Part shown: positions 53,598 to 63,638 of the stretch, piece after piece
Position numbering within the stretch: position 1 is the stretch's first letter
How the letters are laid out: the number at the start of each line of letters is the position of its first letter
Assembly (NCBI RefSeq): GCF_002954615.1
Contig: NZ_MSCJ01000001.1
Coordinates: 744,001 to 808,000 of the forward strand
Source: Photobacterium angustum
Lineage (GTDB): Bacteria; Pseudomonadota; Gammaproteobacteria; Enterobacterales; Vibrionaceae
Length of the DNA stretch: 64,000 bases
Direction: 5' to 3'
The notes under the pieces: generated by a model
What the model saw: only the letters and a program-made list of their open reading frames with translations
Databases searched by the model: none
Told to the model about the DNA's origin: nothing
Made by a program: the position numbers and the translations under genes

Positions 53598-56500
53598 AAT
53601 TAACGGAGCTGTGTTTACGCCGTCCGGTGTTATGTACTGTCTTGTGGTTGATCCCTGTATTCATTGGTCTGATTTTTTGTCAAAAATTGCCTTGGCGTTA
53701 TACCCCACAAATAAGTCAATCCAAAATTCAAGTGACCGTCCATGATAGTGCGTTAGCGGCACAAAATATGATGACTGAAGTGTTGATCCCTATTCAAAAT
53801 GCTATTGCTGGTACAGAGGGAATCAGCCATTTATCAGCGACTGCACGTCAAGGGCGAGGCAATATCATTATCGATGTCGCATCGAATGTTAATGACAGTG
53901 AAATCGATACCTTGGTAAGTGAAATTCATAATGATATTGGCAATATTGAAAACAAGTTACCTGATGATATTTCGCCGAAAGTAACCAAATCAGACGATCA
54001 GGGAATGCCTGCCATGTTGATTGGTTTAACACCGGGCCCTCATCAAGCGGAATATGAATTTCATCAGTATGGTATTGATACGCTATTACCTCAATTAGAA
54101 CAGTTACCAGCAGCTGGCGCGGTAAGCGTTGCGCCAAGCTCAAGTCAATCTGTGTTGATCACCCTAAATCCCGATAAAGTGTATTACTATGGTTTGACGC
54201 TGAATAATGTGATTAACAAAATTAATGACGTAAACAGCATCACAGCGATCAGTGGTAAAACATCTGGTACAGAAAGCCAGTATCAATTGGTCTCAACAGG
54301 GGCGATTTCAAGTCTTGATGATATAAAAAAGACCATTATTGCGACTTATCAGCAGCAACCTATTCGATTAGATCAAGTGGCAGATATCACGATTGGTACA
54401 CCAAGCAGCCAACGTGAAGTGAAACCGCTGGTGGATTTCTCGAAGAAAAATGCCATGCTGTTTGTGTTAAATCCTCAGTACACCGCAACTGCAAACCCAC
54501 TGGTACTCTCTGAACAAGTTCACGGTTTATTAGATTCAATGACCTTGCCTAGCGGCATGAAAGCAAAGGTCTTATTAGATAAATCAACGTTCATTATTAC
54601 GGCGTTAAATGATGTTTATGTCGCAATTGGTTTAGCGGTGATACTTGTTGCTGGCGTTATCTGGTTATTCTTGGGTAATTTACGTATTGCCTTGATTCCA
54701 ATTGTGACTATTCCTGTCTGTTTATCGTGTTCGTTCATCATCCTTAAACTGGCAGGCTTTAGCATTAACTCTTTGACACTACTTGCGATGTTATTAGCGG
54801 TAGGGCTGGTGGTGGATGACGCGATCGTAGTGGTCGAAAACGTTCACCGTCAATTGCGTTTCCATGATTCCGTATTAAAGGCAACAGCCATTGCTTGTCG
54901 CCAAATCGGTTTCGCTATTATTGCTACAACCTTAACTCTGGCTGCGGTTTATATTCCGGTCGGTTTAGTTGATGGAATCACTGGACAATTGTTCCAGCAG
55001 TTCGCTTTTACTTTAGCGGGAACGGTGATTATTTCTGGAATTGTCGCGCTGACATTATCACCCATGATGTGCAGCAAAATGATGAATCATAAACCCGCTG
55101 GACGTTTTGAAAATGGAGTGAATAAACAATTAGATCGTTTATCTAATGCTTATCATCGAATGCTATCAGCCACCATTGATTGGCGAAAAACGACCTTATT
55201 AGTCATGGTGGTTGTTTTGGCTAGTAGTTATTGGCCATTTACTCAAACGCCATCAAAAATGCTACCAGATGAGGATTCAGGGCAAATCTTTTTATTTCAG
55301 CCCTTAGTGGGAAGTAGTGACGAAGCCAGTCAGCAGAAAATGATCGATAACATGAATACGCAGCTTAAGCATATTCCTGATATTGCGCATGTTGCGATTC
55401 TTGCTAGTACTGATTTTATTCGTGGTTTTGTGACCTTAAAACCGTGGGAAGATCGCTCTTTATCGGCACAGAAAATCAGTGAAATGATCAATGCGCGATT
55501 AAAAGAAGGTGGCAACCGTGTTTATACCGGTGTTATCCCTGCGATAGAAACAGGTGGTGGTCGTCGTGGTAACAGTGGCGGTATCGATCTTAATGTTAGT
55601 AGTAGTGTTGATGAGCAAAAGCTGGCGAAAGAGTTGACAGAAGTGACTTATAAAATCCAACAGTCACCGTTATTTTCTAATGCGCGAAGTAATCTTAAGT
55701 TCGACCAGAACCAATTTAAGATCAATATTAATCGCGTACTGGCTTCGCAATATGATGTGCCGTTACGTAATATTCAGCAAATCCTCAAGTTGGCAATGAG
55801 TGGTAAGAGTTTTAGTAATGATATGAGCTACCAAGGAACCAATTATCAGCTTCATGTACAGTTGGAATCCTTGTTTACTCTGACGCCAGACTCATTAAAA
55901 CAGCTGATGATCGCTAATAAAAAAGGGCAATTAGTGCCGATGTCTGCGTTGATTAGTATAGAGAATGAAGTGGGGCCACGCTCACTTGAGCAATACGACA
56001 GAGCGACCTCAGCCTCGCTTTCTATTCGATTGGCTGATGGTGTCAGCATGGGCGAGGGTATTAATGCCTTAAACCGCATGTTGCCAGATATTTTACCCGC
56101 GAATGCTAATTACACCTATGTGGATGAAGCTAAACAGTACCTTGATGCAAACCAACAAATGTTGTTTGTATTTATCGCGGCTTTAGTCTTCATCTATATG
56201 GTATTGAGTGCTCAGTTTGAGAGTGTCGTTGATGCGTTAGTGGTCATGCTGTCATTGCCAATTACATTATCAGTGGCGTTATGGGCGTTGTATTTTAGTG
56301 ATTTCACCTTAAATGTGTATTCACAAATAGGGCTGGTGACCTTGATTGGTTTGATTTGTAAACACGGAATATTAATCACTGAATTTGCTAATGAATTACA
56401 AGCAGAAGGGTTGGCACCGCGAGAAGCGATCCTCACTGCGACGAAAACACGTCTTCGTCCAATACTGATGACATCATTAACGATGATTTTGGGCTCATTA

Positions 56501-56671
56501 CCATTGCTATGGGAGGCGGGGCCAGGAGCTAATGCGATGGGCTCGCTGGGGATCATTATTATTGCTGGTATGGCATTGGGTATCGTTGATCCCTTGTTTG
56601 TTGTACCGAGTGTGTATTTGATGGTGCAAAAGTTAAAGCGCAAGAATAAAGCGAAAGTTATCGAGTCTTAA
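53594..56671 (+). CDS. RND multidrug efflux permease
   Basis: 1025 residues, the proton-driven inner-membrane pump of the HAE1 family. Twelve membrane helices in two halves; the TM4 proton-relay aspartate pair is in AVGLVVDDAIVVVENVHRQL, and YMVLSAQFESVVDALVVMLSLP and LIGLICKHGILITEFANEL mark the second half. It resembles Vibrio VexB/VexD/VmeB-type pumps. The start codon lies inside the adaptor stop (ATGA). Substrates are not predictable. Confidence 0.94.
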   Translation: MKLTELCLRRPVLCTVLWLIPVFIGLIFCQKLPWRYTPQISQSKIQVTVHDSALAAQNMMTEVLIPIQNAIAGTEGISHLSATARQGRGNIIIDVASNVNDSEIDTLVSEIHNDIGNIENKLPDDISPKVTKSDDQGMPAMLIGLTPGPHQAEYEFHQYGIDTLLPQLEQLPAAGAVSVAPSSSQSVLITLNPDKVYYYGLTLNNVINKINDVNSITAISGKTSGTESQYQLVSTGAISSLDDIKKTIIATYQQQPIRLDQVADITIGTPSSQREVKPLVDFSKKNAMLFVLNPQYTATANPLVLSEQVHGLLDSMTLPSGMKAKVLLDKSTFIITALNDVYVAIGLAVILVAGVIWLFLGNLRIALIPIVTIPVCLSCSFIILKLAGFSINSLTLLAMLLAVGLVVDDAIVVVENVHRQLRFHDSVLKATAIACRQIGFAIIATTLTLAAVYIPVGLVDGITGQLFQQFAFTLAGTVIISGIVALTLSPMMCSKMMNHKPAGRFENGVNKQLDRLSNAYHRMLSATIDWRKTTLLVMVVVLASSYWPFTQTPSKMLPDEDSGQIFLFQPLVGSSDEASQQKMIDNMNTQLKHIPDIAHVAILASTDFIRGFVTLKPWEDRSLSAQKISEMINARLKEGGNRVYTGVIPAIETGGGRRGNSGGIDLNVSSSVDEQKLAKELTEVTYKIQQSPLFSNARSNLKFDQNQFKININRVLASQYDVPLRNIQQILKLAMSGKSFSNDMSYQGTNYQLHVQLESLFTLTPDSLKQLMIANKKGQLVPMSALISIENEVGPRSLEQYDRATSASLSIRLADGVSMGEGINALNRMLPDILPANANYTYVDEAKQYLDANQQMLFVFIAALVFIYMVLSAQFESVVDALVVMLSLPITLSVALWALYFSDFTLNVYSQIGLVTLIGLICKHGILITEFANELQAEGLAPREAILTATKTRLRPILMTSLTMILGSLPLLWEAGPGANAMGSLGIIIIAGMALGIVDPLFVVPSVYLMVQKLKRKNKAKVIES

Positions 56672-56690
56672 CTAAATTGTTTTAGATATA

Positions 56691-56718
56691 AAAAACGCAG
56701 CCAAAAGGCTGCGTTTTT
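56691..56718. terminator. Bidirectional terminator between RND and reductase genes
   Basis: A 12-bp perfect stem AAAAACGCAGCC / GGCTGCGTTTTT with AAAA loop, with T runs on both strands, between two converging genes. Confidence 0.94.
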
Positions 56719-56740
56719 AATTGATAGTTAAACTATTCAA

Positions 56741-59383
56741 TTACTCAGTTTTTGCATTCTTTTTCAAGAAATCAAGAACAAGTTGACGGTCTTTATCATT
56801 TAGACCTGCACGTGGGAACATCGAGGTTGTAATACCTTTCCACTGCTTGTAAGTGAAGTCACTTGGGTGTGGTGCAGCGTGACATAACGTACAGCTACCG
56901 TAGAATAACTTCTCACCCGGTGATTGCGCAGGACCTTGCTCTGCTGCAACGGCTTTAAGGCGTTTGCCTAATTGTAGTGACCAAATATCCACTTGGTATT
57001 TAGACTTAACAATTTGTGGTGGCTCATACGCTTTGTTTGGTGTTAGTACATCAGTACATTTCTTGAAGTAAGCCAAACACGTATTTGCACTGGTTGCTTG
57101 CGCTAAACCACTGGTTGTTTTACTGCTTGTCAGCATGTTGATAGAGCCTGAGTTACAACGGCCTTTTTCATCAAGCTGTAGCCATGCGCCTTCGTGAATG
57201 TAGATAACACCTGGCATTGCTTCATCAGTAATACGTGCACCCGCAAGTAATGCGCCGCGGTCATTGTACACTTCAACCACATCGCCATCTTTCACGCCAC
57301 GTGCTGCCGCATCATCTTTGTTGATAAGTACGATCTGACGACCATCAACAGACTCGTGGCTGTTCACATCAGCATTCGCCATTTGTGAGTGTAAGCGCAT
57401 CCATGGGTGTGGACTTAGTACGTGAACTTGATCTTTCTTCGCGTTACCTAACCATTCAAATGGAGGCATCCATTGTGGCATTGCTGGACACTCATTTGCT
57501 TTAAACTTAGCAAGTGTTTCACTGTAAAGCTCGATCTTACCACTTGGTGTGTGAAGAGGGTTCTTTTCAGGATCAGCGTAGAAATCACCATGACGAACAA
57601 AGCTATTAGCATCTTCAGGTGTTGATAGGTGCGTAATACCATTTTGCCAGAATGTTTTGAAATCATCTGTTGCATCAGAAGCTTCGTAAGACGCTTTGAT
57701 GTGTTGGTACATTGTCTTACCGTCAGTAAACTCTTTATGTACGTTAAACATAAAGGCTAGACGAGAGAAGATTTCGTAATCATCTAGGCTTTCACCTACA
57801 GGCTCAACCACTTTACGCATCGCATAAATCTTGTTGTTGCTGTAAGTACCGCCAGAAGTGATGTCATCACGCTCTAGTGTCGTTGTGGTTGGTAGCACGA
57901 TATCTGAGTATTTTGCTGTTGCACACCACCAAGGGTCTTGACAGATAATAGTGTCAATATTCTTGTTCAGTGCATCAATTAACTCGTTAGTATCTTGTTG
58001 GTGCGATAGTAAGTTGTTACCTGCGTTATAAATTAATTTTGCTTTTGGTAACTTAAGGTTTGCACCATCACGGGTGTATTCTTTACCTGGGTTATTCAAC
58101 ATGTCTGAAATCATTACAACCGGACATGTTTTAGTAATTGGGTTACGACCTTGAGATAGACCGATAGGCATACGCTTACCAGACGTTGGCATACCACCAT
58201 TACCGTAGTGCCAGCTAAAGCCTGCACCTTCACCTGGCTTACCAATTTTACCTGCAATCGCTGCAAAGTTGATGATAGACCAGTGGATCATTTCACCGTG
58301 GTCAGCACGTTGTAGTGCCCAACCAGCGGCAATTTGTGTACGCTTAGTTACACAAAGTTCTGCAATTTCAACGATTTTAGCAGCAGGAAGGCCAGTAATT
58401 TCTTCAGCCCACTCAGGTGTTTTTTCAATACCGTCTTCTTTACCCATTAGGTAATCAAGGTACTTATCAAAACCAACTGTGTACTTATCTAAGTAAGCTT
58501 TATCGTTTTTACCTGTTTTACATAGGTGGTAAGACATAGCAGTAAACAGTGCAGTATCCGTGTTAGGACGGATATTGATCATTTCACTGTCTAGAGCTTT
58601 ATCAGTTTGGGTTTTCTGAGGGTTAATAGAGATAAACTTAATGCCTTTCTCTTTAAACGCTTCCCAGTGCTTTTGCATTGAGTGGTCTGCAACACGGAAT
58701 TCAATACGGTTTGTTTTCCAAGGATCACAACCAATGAATAGAACAGCTTCTGTGTTCTCTTCAACGATCTTCCACGCAGTTTGTGGTGAGTACACTTCCA
58801 TATCACCGATAACGTGAGGAAGAATAACTTCAGATGCGCCTGCTGAGTAGTCACCCGCACAGATACTTTGACCGCCAATAAGGTTAAAGAAACGACCTTG
58901 TAGTGTTTGTGGACGGTTTAGACCACTGTGAGACCAACCACCGTAAGAAGAGCTAAATACAGCTTCATTACCGTGCTTTTCAATTGTACGTGCAATACAG
59001 AAAGCAGTTAGTGCGATGGCAGTGTCCCAATCAACACGAACAAACGGTTCTTTACCACGTAAATGCGGATTGTGATCGCCTAATGGATCTTCAAGCAGAG
59101 ACTTACGTACCATAGGGTATTTAATACGAGTATCAGCGTAAGTACGGCTTAGTATGCCTTTTGTTAGCATTTCAGTAGGGAACGGGTCAACGTCGTTCAG
59201 AGGTTGAACGCCAATTAACTTACCTTCTTTAACAACCGCTTTAAAAGGACCATAGTGAGATGCAGATGGAATTACTTGCGTGTCAGCCGCAAATACCTTG
59301 CCTGCAGGAAAAAGTGTGAGTCCATTAGCAGCAATTGCGGTTGCTACTGAACCTTTTAAAAAGTTTCGACGTGATAGGGTCAT
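56741..59383 (-). CDS. TorA/TorZ-like molybdoenzyme (TMAO/DMSO reductase family) with C-terminal haem c domain
   Basis: 880 residues, exported folded by the Tat pathway (SRRNFLK at 4-10, then a hydrophobic stretch and an AFA-type cleavage region at 30-32). The middle is a type III DMSO-reductase-family catalytic subunit: the molybdenum-ligating serine is probably Ser180 in GDYSAGASEV. Blocks DPWKTNRIEFRV, AGWALQRADHGEM and SGGTYSNNKIYAMR are typical of TorA and TorZ. E. coli TorZ has about 809 residues; the extra 60 at the end form a monohaem c domain: CTLCH at 831-835, a possible distal Met855 and LVLDFLKKNA. This tail resembles the C-terminal haem domain of the neighbouring TorC-type protein. 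The gene lies divergently to that cytochrome gene. Confidence 0.9.
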   Translation of the reverse strand: MTLSRRNFLKGSVATAIAANGLTLFPAGKVFAADTQVIPSASHYGPFKAVVKEGKLIGVQPLNDVDPFPTEMLTKGILSRTYADTRIKYPMVRKSLLEDPLGDHNPHLRGKEPFVRVDWDTAIALTAFCIARTIEKHGNEAVFSSSYGGWSHSGLNRPQTLQGRFFNLIGGQSICAGDYSAGASEVILPHVIGDMEVYSPQTAWKIVEENTEAVLFIGCDPWKTNRIEFRVADHSMQKHWEAFKEKGIKFISINPQKTQTDKALDSEMINIRPNTDTALFTAMSYHLCKTGKNDKAYLDKYTVGFDKYLDYLMGKEDGIEKTPEWAEEITGLPAAKIVEIAELCVTKRTQIAAGWALQRADHGEMIHWSIINFAAIAGKIGKPGEGAGFSWHYGNGGMPTSGKRMPIGLSQGRNPITKTCPVVMISDMLNNPGKEYTRDGANLKLPKAKLIYNAGNNLLSHQQDTNELIDALNKNIDTIICQDPWWCATAKYSDIVLPTTTTLERDDITSGGTYSNNKIYAMRKVVEPVGESLDDYEIFSRLAFMFNVHKEFTDGKTMYQHIKASYEASDATDDFKTFWQNGITHLSTPEDANSFVRHGDFYADPEKNPLHTPSGKIELYSETLAKFKANECPAMPQWMPPFEWLGNAKKDQVHVLSPHPWMRLHSQMANADVNSHESVDGRQIVLINKDDAAARGVKDGDVVEVYNDRGALLAGARITDEAMPGVIYIHEGAWLQLDEKGRCNSGSINMLTSSKTTSGLAQATSANTCLAYFKKCTDVLTPNKAYEPPQIVKSKYQVDIWSLQLGKRLKAVAAEQGPAQSPGEKLFYGSCTLCHAAPHPSDFTYKQWKGITTSMFPRAGLNDKDRQLVLDFLKKNAKTE

Positions 59384-59959
59384 GATTATATTCCGAAGAC
59401 AGTCCGAGCAATAAATAAATTAACGCCAAATATGCGCCTAATATTTATTCGGTATTGATGCCTATTTTTTTAATAATTCTTGATAGGCTACACGGAAATG
59501 AGAAATATATTATAGGGTCAAATGGAAAGTAAGTTTTCAAAAAAGATCACCCAAATTTAATATGTTTAATGGTCGATATAAATCCTAGAATATTTAGCGC
59601 ATTAAGCAAAGGTTAATTGAAAATCATTATCAATAATGCCAAGTGTCATATGGAATAATAATAATTGTGACAAGTGTTAATTTTTTAAGTTATTGATTTT
59701 TATTTGTTTAACTTGATTGTGTTTCAATGATTCTTGATTATGTTACAGATGGTAAAAGTCTATTGACAGATAAAAACCATTTAGAGCTCTAACTAAATTG
59801 AATGAATAATTAGGCATAAAATCAAAGTAATGAATTATATTAATAATAATATTTTTTTTATTAATAACTCGCATTGCCGTATTCATATTCGACTGCTATT
59901 TTTGTACGTAACATTTTCTTTTAACGTCATTTTGACGTTTAATTCATTTTGGACCATCA
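59384..59959. promoter_or_regulatory. Divergent control region between the reductase and cytochrome genes
   Basis: 576 bases, very AT-rich and without a gene; a short ORF at 59830 is only a shadow that runs into the cytochrome gene. A Fur-like site is seen at 59613-59631. A consensus -35 TTGACA (59763-59768) points towards the cytochrome gene, but no matching -10 stands out. I saw no clear TorR box, and no tor regulatory genes (torT, torS, torR, torD) are near. Confidence 0.5.
59613..59631. promoter_or_regulatory. Fur-box-like sequence in divergent region
   Basis: TTAATTGAAAATCATTATC matches the 19-base Fur consensus at 14 positions by eye, the right-hand half completely. The enzyme pair needs haem iron and molybdopterin, so iron control is plausible, but AT-rich sequence can match by chance. 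Confidence 0.4.
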
Positions 59960-61138
59960 ATGAAGAAGCTCTGGCACTTTCTTATAAAGCCAAGCAGTCG
60001 CTACTCCGTTTTAGCAATTGCTGTTGTTTGTGTATTAATTACACTTGCAGGCGTATTTACTTTCCACAAATCGATTGAATTCACTTCTACTAACGAGTTT
60101 TGTACTGCTTGTCACTCGATGAAGGAAAACTACAACGAATATAAAACAAGCATTCACTTTAAGAACGCTTACGGTGTTCGTGCACAGTGTCGTGACTGTC
60201 ATATTCCTGAAAACAACCCAATTGCTTTCATGAAAGCGAAATTGGGCGGTATTGGTGATATTTACAGTGAGTTCATTGGTAAAGATATCGATACACCGAA
60301 GAAGTTCGAAGAAAATCGTCTACGCATGGCACAGAATGTTTGGAAGATGATGAAGGACACCAATTCAGCGACGTGTAAGAGCTGTCACTCTTACTCTGCG
60401 ATGGATCATGCTAAGCAATCACCAGCAGCAGCGGCTGCAATGACAGGCGCTGCTGCGAAAGATATGAACTGTATCGAGTGTCACAAAGGTATTGCTCACC
60501 AGTTGCCACATATCAACAACGATTTCCAAGCAACATTTAAGCAATTAAGCATTAATGCAGCGAAAGCGCCTGAAGCGACAACACTTTACTCACTAACATC
60601 TAAGCAGTTGTTTGTGAAAGATGCAGCTTCTGACGATGCACAAGGTCAATTGTACCCAGCATCAGAAGTGAAAGTTGTTGGCCAAAGTGGTGACATGCTA
60701 AAAGTTGAACTAACAGGTTGGGAAATCAAAGGTTCAACAACAGGTATGCTAGTTCAAGATATGGCGAAGCAAATTCAAATCGCTTCAATTGCTCCTGAAC
60801 TACAGAAAACACAAAAAGTACTTAACACCCAAACCGCAACTGATGGTCAAGTTTGGCAGCAAGTACAAGTTGCAGCGTGGATGACACAACGTGACATGTT
60901 AGCAAGCATTAAACCTATTTGGGGTTACGGTAAAGAAATCCTAGATTCAAGCTGTAACCAGTGTCACGCAACGCCAGATCCAAAACACCTAACAGCAAAC
61001 GCATGGGTTGATGGTCTAAAAGCAATGCAACAGTACTACAAGCTTGATAAGAACGAAGAGCGCGTACTACTTAAATATCTACAAGCTCACGCAAAAGATG
61101 CACCAGCAGAAACTGCGGCAGAGCAAGCAACTGAGTAA
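59960..61138 (+). CDS. torC: Pentahaem c-type cytochrome, TorC/TorY type
   Basis: Membrane-anchored quinol dehydrogenase that feeds electrons from menaquinol or ubiquinol to a periplasmic N-/S-oxide reductase. One N-terminal helix (about 14-34) anchors it; four CxxCH motifs at Cys48, Cys77, Cys139 and Cys171 form the NapC/NirT tetrahaem domain, and a separate C-terminal domain has a fifth at Cys332 (CNQCHATPDP). Length 392 is typical of TorC and TorY. It pairs with the divergently transcribed molybdoenzyme. The name torC could equally be torY; the family is certain. Confidence 0.92.
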   Translation: MKKLWHFLIKPSSRYSVLAIAVVCVLITLAGVFTFHKSIEFTSTNEFCTACHSMKENYNEYKTSIHFKNAYGVRAQCRDCHIPENNPIAFMKAKLGGIGDIYSEFIGKDIDTPKKFEENRLRMAQNVWKMMKDTNSATCKSCHSYSAMDHAKQSPAAAAAMTGAAAKDMNCIECHKGIAHQLPHINNDFQATFKQLSINAAKAPEATTLYSLTSKQLFVKDAASDDAQGQLYPASEVKVVGQSGDMLKVELTGWEIKGSTTGMLVQDMAKQIQIASIAPELQKTQKVLNTQTATDGQVWQQVQVAAWMTQRDMLASIKPIWGYGKEILDSSCNQCHATPDPKHLTANAWVDGLKAMQQYYKLDKNEERVLLKYLQAHAKDAPAETAAEQATE

Positions 61139-61182
61139 GATCATTTGCTAAAAAATAGATAGCTTGCGGTAACGCAACACCG

Positions 61183-61215
61183 AAAGGGTACCTGAGAAAT
61201 CAGGTCCCCTTTTTT
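61183..61215 (+). terminator. Terminator after torC
   Basis: AAGGG-T-ACCTGA and TCAGGT-C-CCCTT form a stem with one mismatch and a GAAA loop, followed by six T residues. Confidence 0.9.
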
Positions 61216-61398
61216 AATATATTGATTACTTGTTCTGTTGGCGATGTGATGTATTGCTAGACAATACATTTCTTTGTTGTGTTGAGCCTTTTGTTTCTTC
61301 ATTAACACGAAATTGAATTCTAGTGTCTATAGGATTTCTTATGGTGCGAGTGTGCAAATGTTAACTCTGGTTTGAGAATAGAATAAATAATAGATATT

Positions 61399-61431
61399 AA
61401 AAAAGGACTGAATGTTTCCATTCAGCCCTTT
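61399..61431 (-). terminator. Terminator after yccS (minus strand)
   Basis: Read on the minus strand, GGCTGAATG-GAAA-CATTCAGTCC forms a stem with one G-T pair followed by a run of seven T residues. Confidence 0.9.
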
Positions 61432-61454
61432 AGTGTTTTTCACAATATTAAATA

Positions 61455-63638
61455 TTATGCAGTCACTTCTTGTTTTTTCTCTTTAGGTGCTAGCTGCTCC
61501 GCCAGTTTGTGCATTTCAGGGAGCATACGGTGGATCAAGTGAAGTTGCTGTAACACCATTCGTACCGAGGTACAGTCTTCATCTCGCCATTGACCTAATC
61601 GTTGATCCAAATCGAGATCTAATGCGGGTGCCTTTTGACATGTGTTACCCGTTAGCTGTGTCGCTAAACATTCTAAGTGGGCGTGAATAATACGATGTGC
61701 TTCAGACACTAACTGATGGGTTTTATCGTCATCGAGCTGTGTTCGGTGTGCACCTAATGCCGAGATATAACTGAGCATGGCATGGTTTAAGGTTAAAAAT
61801 CGGAAACTTTCATTAGCATCAATTTGGTAACGCTCAGGCTCTGCTAACATATTACTGATCGCCGTATTTAAATGGGCATCAGTATTGTGGGCGTCACGAC
61901 GGGCGATACGATAGCTTAAACTGTCTTTTTTACCTATTCGGTACTGACCAATAATTTGTGCTAAGTAATCTTTATTGGCATTGATAGCGCCTGACATCGA
62001 TTTGTGTAATCGCTTAGATTCCCAATCTGGCAAAATAAAGGTAACGGCTAAAACGGCTAATAAACAGCCAATTAAGGTATCGCCTAAACGCGGCAGAATA
62101 ACTGCATACCCTTCACCTAATTGGTTAAAACAGAACAAGACGAGTAAGGTAATAAATGCCGTTGCCCAGCCGTATTTCACCATTCTAAAGGCAAAGAAAA
62201 GCACGCCTGCAGCAACCATCAATACCAGTTGGCCTTCTTGTCCTGGGAATAAATAAAGTAGCGGAATACCTGCGAAGATACCTGCCAAAGTGCCAATAAC
62301 ACGTTGGCGTAGTTTTTGGCGAGTCGCGCTGTAGTTTGGCTGACAGACAAAAAGGGTGGTCAGCAATATCCAATAACCACGTTGCAGATCGAGTGCTTGA
62401 ATACAGCCGTAGCCCACCGTTAACGCTATTGCCATACGTATCGCATGACGAAAAAGTATGGAGTCAGTATTGAACTGGGCGCTGATACGTTTACCTAATT
62501 CTTTAAAACCATGCGCTTCGTTATCTGATAACTGAATTTCGTCACTGTCTTCGTTATAGGTTGCATCAGGGTTATTGATGTTCATTAACTGACGTTCAAC
62601 CGTGGCGAGGTTGTTGAATAGGAAATCGAGTTGAATTAACAACATTTTCCATTCTGGTTTATTTTGGCTATGAAGGTACTGTAATGAATCTTGCAGTTCA
62701 TTTAAGGCTTTCATGCTTTTTTCATCGTGGGTGTACGATTTCCCCATTGCTAATGCAGTTGAAATATCACGGCAAGCAACGGCTTGAGAACGTAATAAAC
62801 GTTGGAAACGAAATAGCACATCACTACGGTTAAAGTTGGCTGCTAAATCTTGGTAACGATAATGCGAAGAGCTGGCACGTTCGTGAATATCTTGTGCCAT
62901 AAAATAAATCGTTAAGAATTTATCGCCTGTCGTGTTGGGTTGTCCGCGTCTTGCTCGATGTAACAGGGTGGCTTTTGCTGAATTTAGCGCGTTAACAACT
63001 CGTGCGTTTTGGCTTGCTGCTTGCAAACGAAGAGGTTGTGGCACTAAGTCGGCAACAGGCTCAAAGAGTTGGCTTTTATGATCTAAATAATCGGCAAACT
63101 CGCTAAACACATTAGCAAGGCTACGTTGTACGGGTTGGTTAGGCCAAAGGATGTGCCATGTTAAGGATAAACAGCCATACCAAAATGCACCACCAAGTAA
63201 CAACATCGGCTGGGACCATAAATCGACACTATGATCAGCACCTAGCATGGTGTAAACCGCCAGCAATAATGAAGCAAATGCAATACTTGCGTAGCGTGAT
63301 CCCATTGCGCCTAACATGATGAAACAAAATGTTGACGTGAACAGTCCTAATGCAAAAAAGAGAGGATAAGGGAATAGGACTTCAATCGAAACAGATGCAA
63401 TTAAAAAACAAAGTAAAGTGAGCGAAAGCGCTTTAATTCTACCGATCAAATTGTCATCAGTTTCAGCTAGCGCAGCAGCAATAACCCCGAGTACTAACGG
63501 TGTTACCTCGTTATTTGAATTGTAATACCAGCAAGGTAGTACGACGCCAACTAACGCAATGAGAACACGAATTGAGTAGTTTATTCTATCGTTCACCCAG
63601 TAACGGCGAAAATTTAGATGTAACTTGTTAGTTTGCAT
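61455..63638 (-). CDS. yccS: YccS-family FUSC inner-membrane protein
   Basis: 727 residues. Two clusters of about six membrane helices (20-165 and 395-535) each precede a cytoplasmic helical domain. The blocks SDVLFRFQRLLRSQAVACRD, HGYWILLTTLFVCQPNYSATR-type and YRIARRDAHNTDAHL match E. coli YccS (717 residues). The family (PF12805/FUSC) is related to AaeB efflux pumps; function of YccS itself is not established. Monocistronic, minus strand. The ATG at 63638 has a weak ribosome binding site. Confidence 0.93.
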   Translation of the reverse strand: MQTNKLHLNFRRYWVNDRINYSIRVLIALVGVVLPCWYYNSNNEVTPLVLGVIAAALAETDDNLIGRIKALSLTLLCFLIASVSIEVLFPYPLFFALGLFTSTFCFIMLGAMGSRYASIAFASLLLAVYTMLGADHSVDLWSQPMLLLGGAFWYGCLSLTWHILWPNQPVQRSLANVFSEFADYLDHKSQLFEPVADLVPQPLRLQAASQNARVVNALNSAKATLLHRARRGQPNTTGDKFLTIYFMAQDIHERASSSHYRYQDLAANFNRSDVLFRFQRLLRSQAVACRDISTALAMGKSYTHDEKSMKALNELQDSLQYLHSQNKPEWKMLLIQLDFLFNNLATVERQLMNINNPDATYNEDSDEIQLSDNEAHGFKELGKRISAQFNTDSILFRHAIRMAIALTVGYGCIQALDLQRGYWILLTTLFVCQPNYSATRQKLRQRVIGTLAGIFAGIPLLYLFPGQEGQLVLMVAAGVLFFAFRMVKYGWATAFITLLVLFCFNQLGEGYAVILPRLGDTLIGCLLAVLAVTFILPDWESKRLHKSMSGAINANKDYLAQIIGQYRIGKKDSLSYRIARRDAHNTDAHLNTAISNMLAEPERYQIDANESFRFLTLNHAMLSYISALGAHRTQLDDDKTHQLVSEAHRIIHAHLECLATQLTGNTCQKAPALDLDLDQRLGQWRDEDCTSVRMVLQQLHLIHRMLPEMHKLAEQLAPKEKKQEVTA

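Larger units (their letters stand above)
61139..61454. other. Intergenic region between torC and yccS
   Basis: 316 bases between two converging genes, containing the two terminators listed and nothing else I can identify in the 61217-61398 part. Confidence 0.5.

Noticed and set aside
59830..60078. An 82-codon frame ahead of torC
   Set aside because: It overlaps the membrane anchor of TorC in another frame, has a low-complexity Asn/Phe start and no ribosome binding site.
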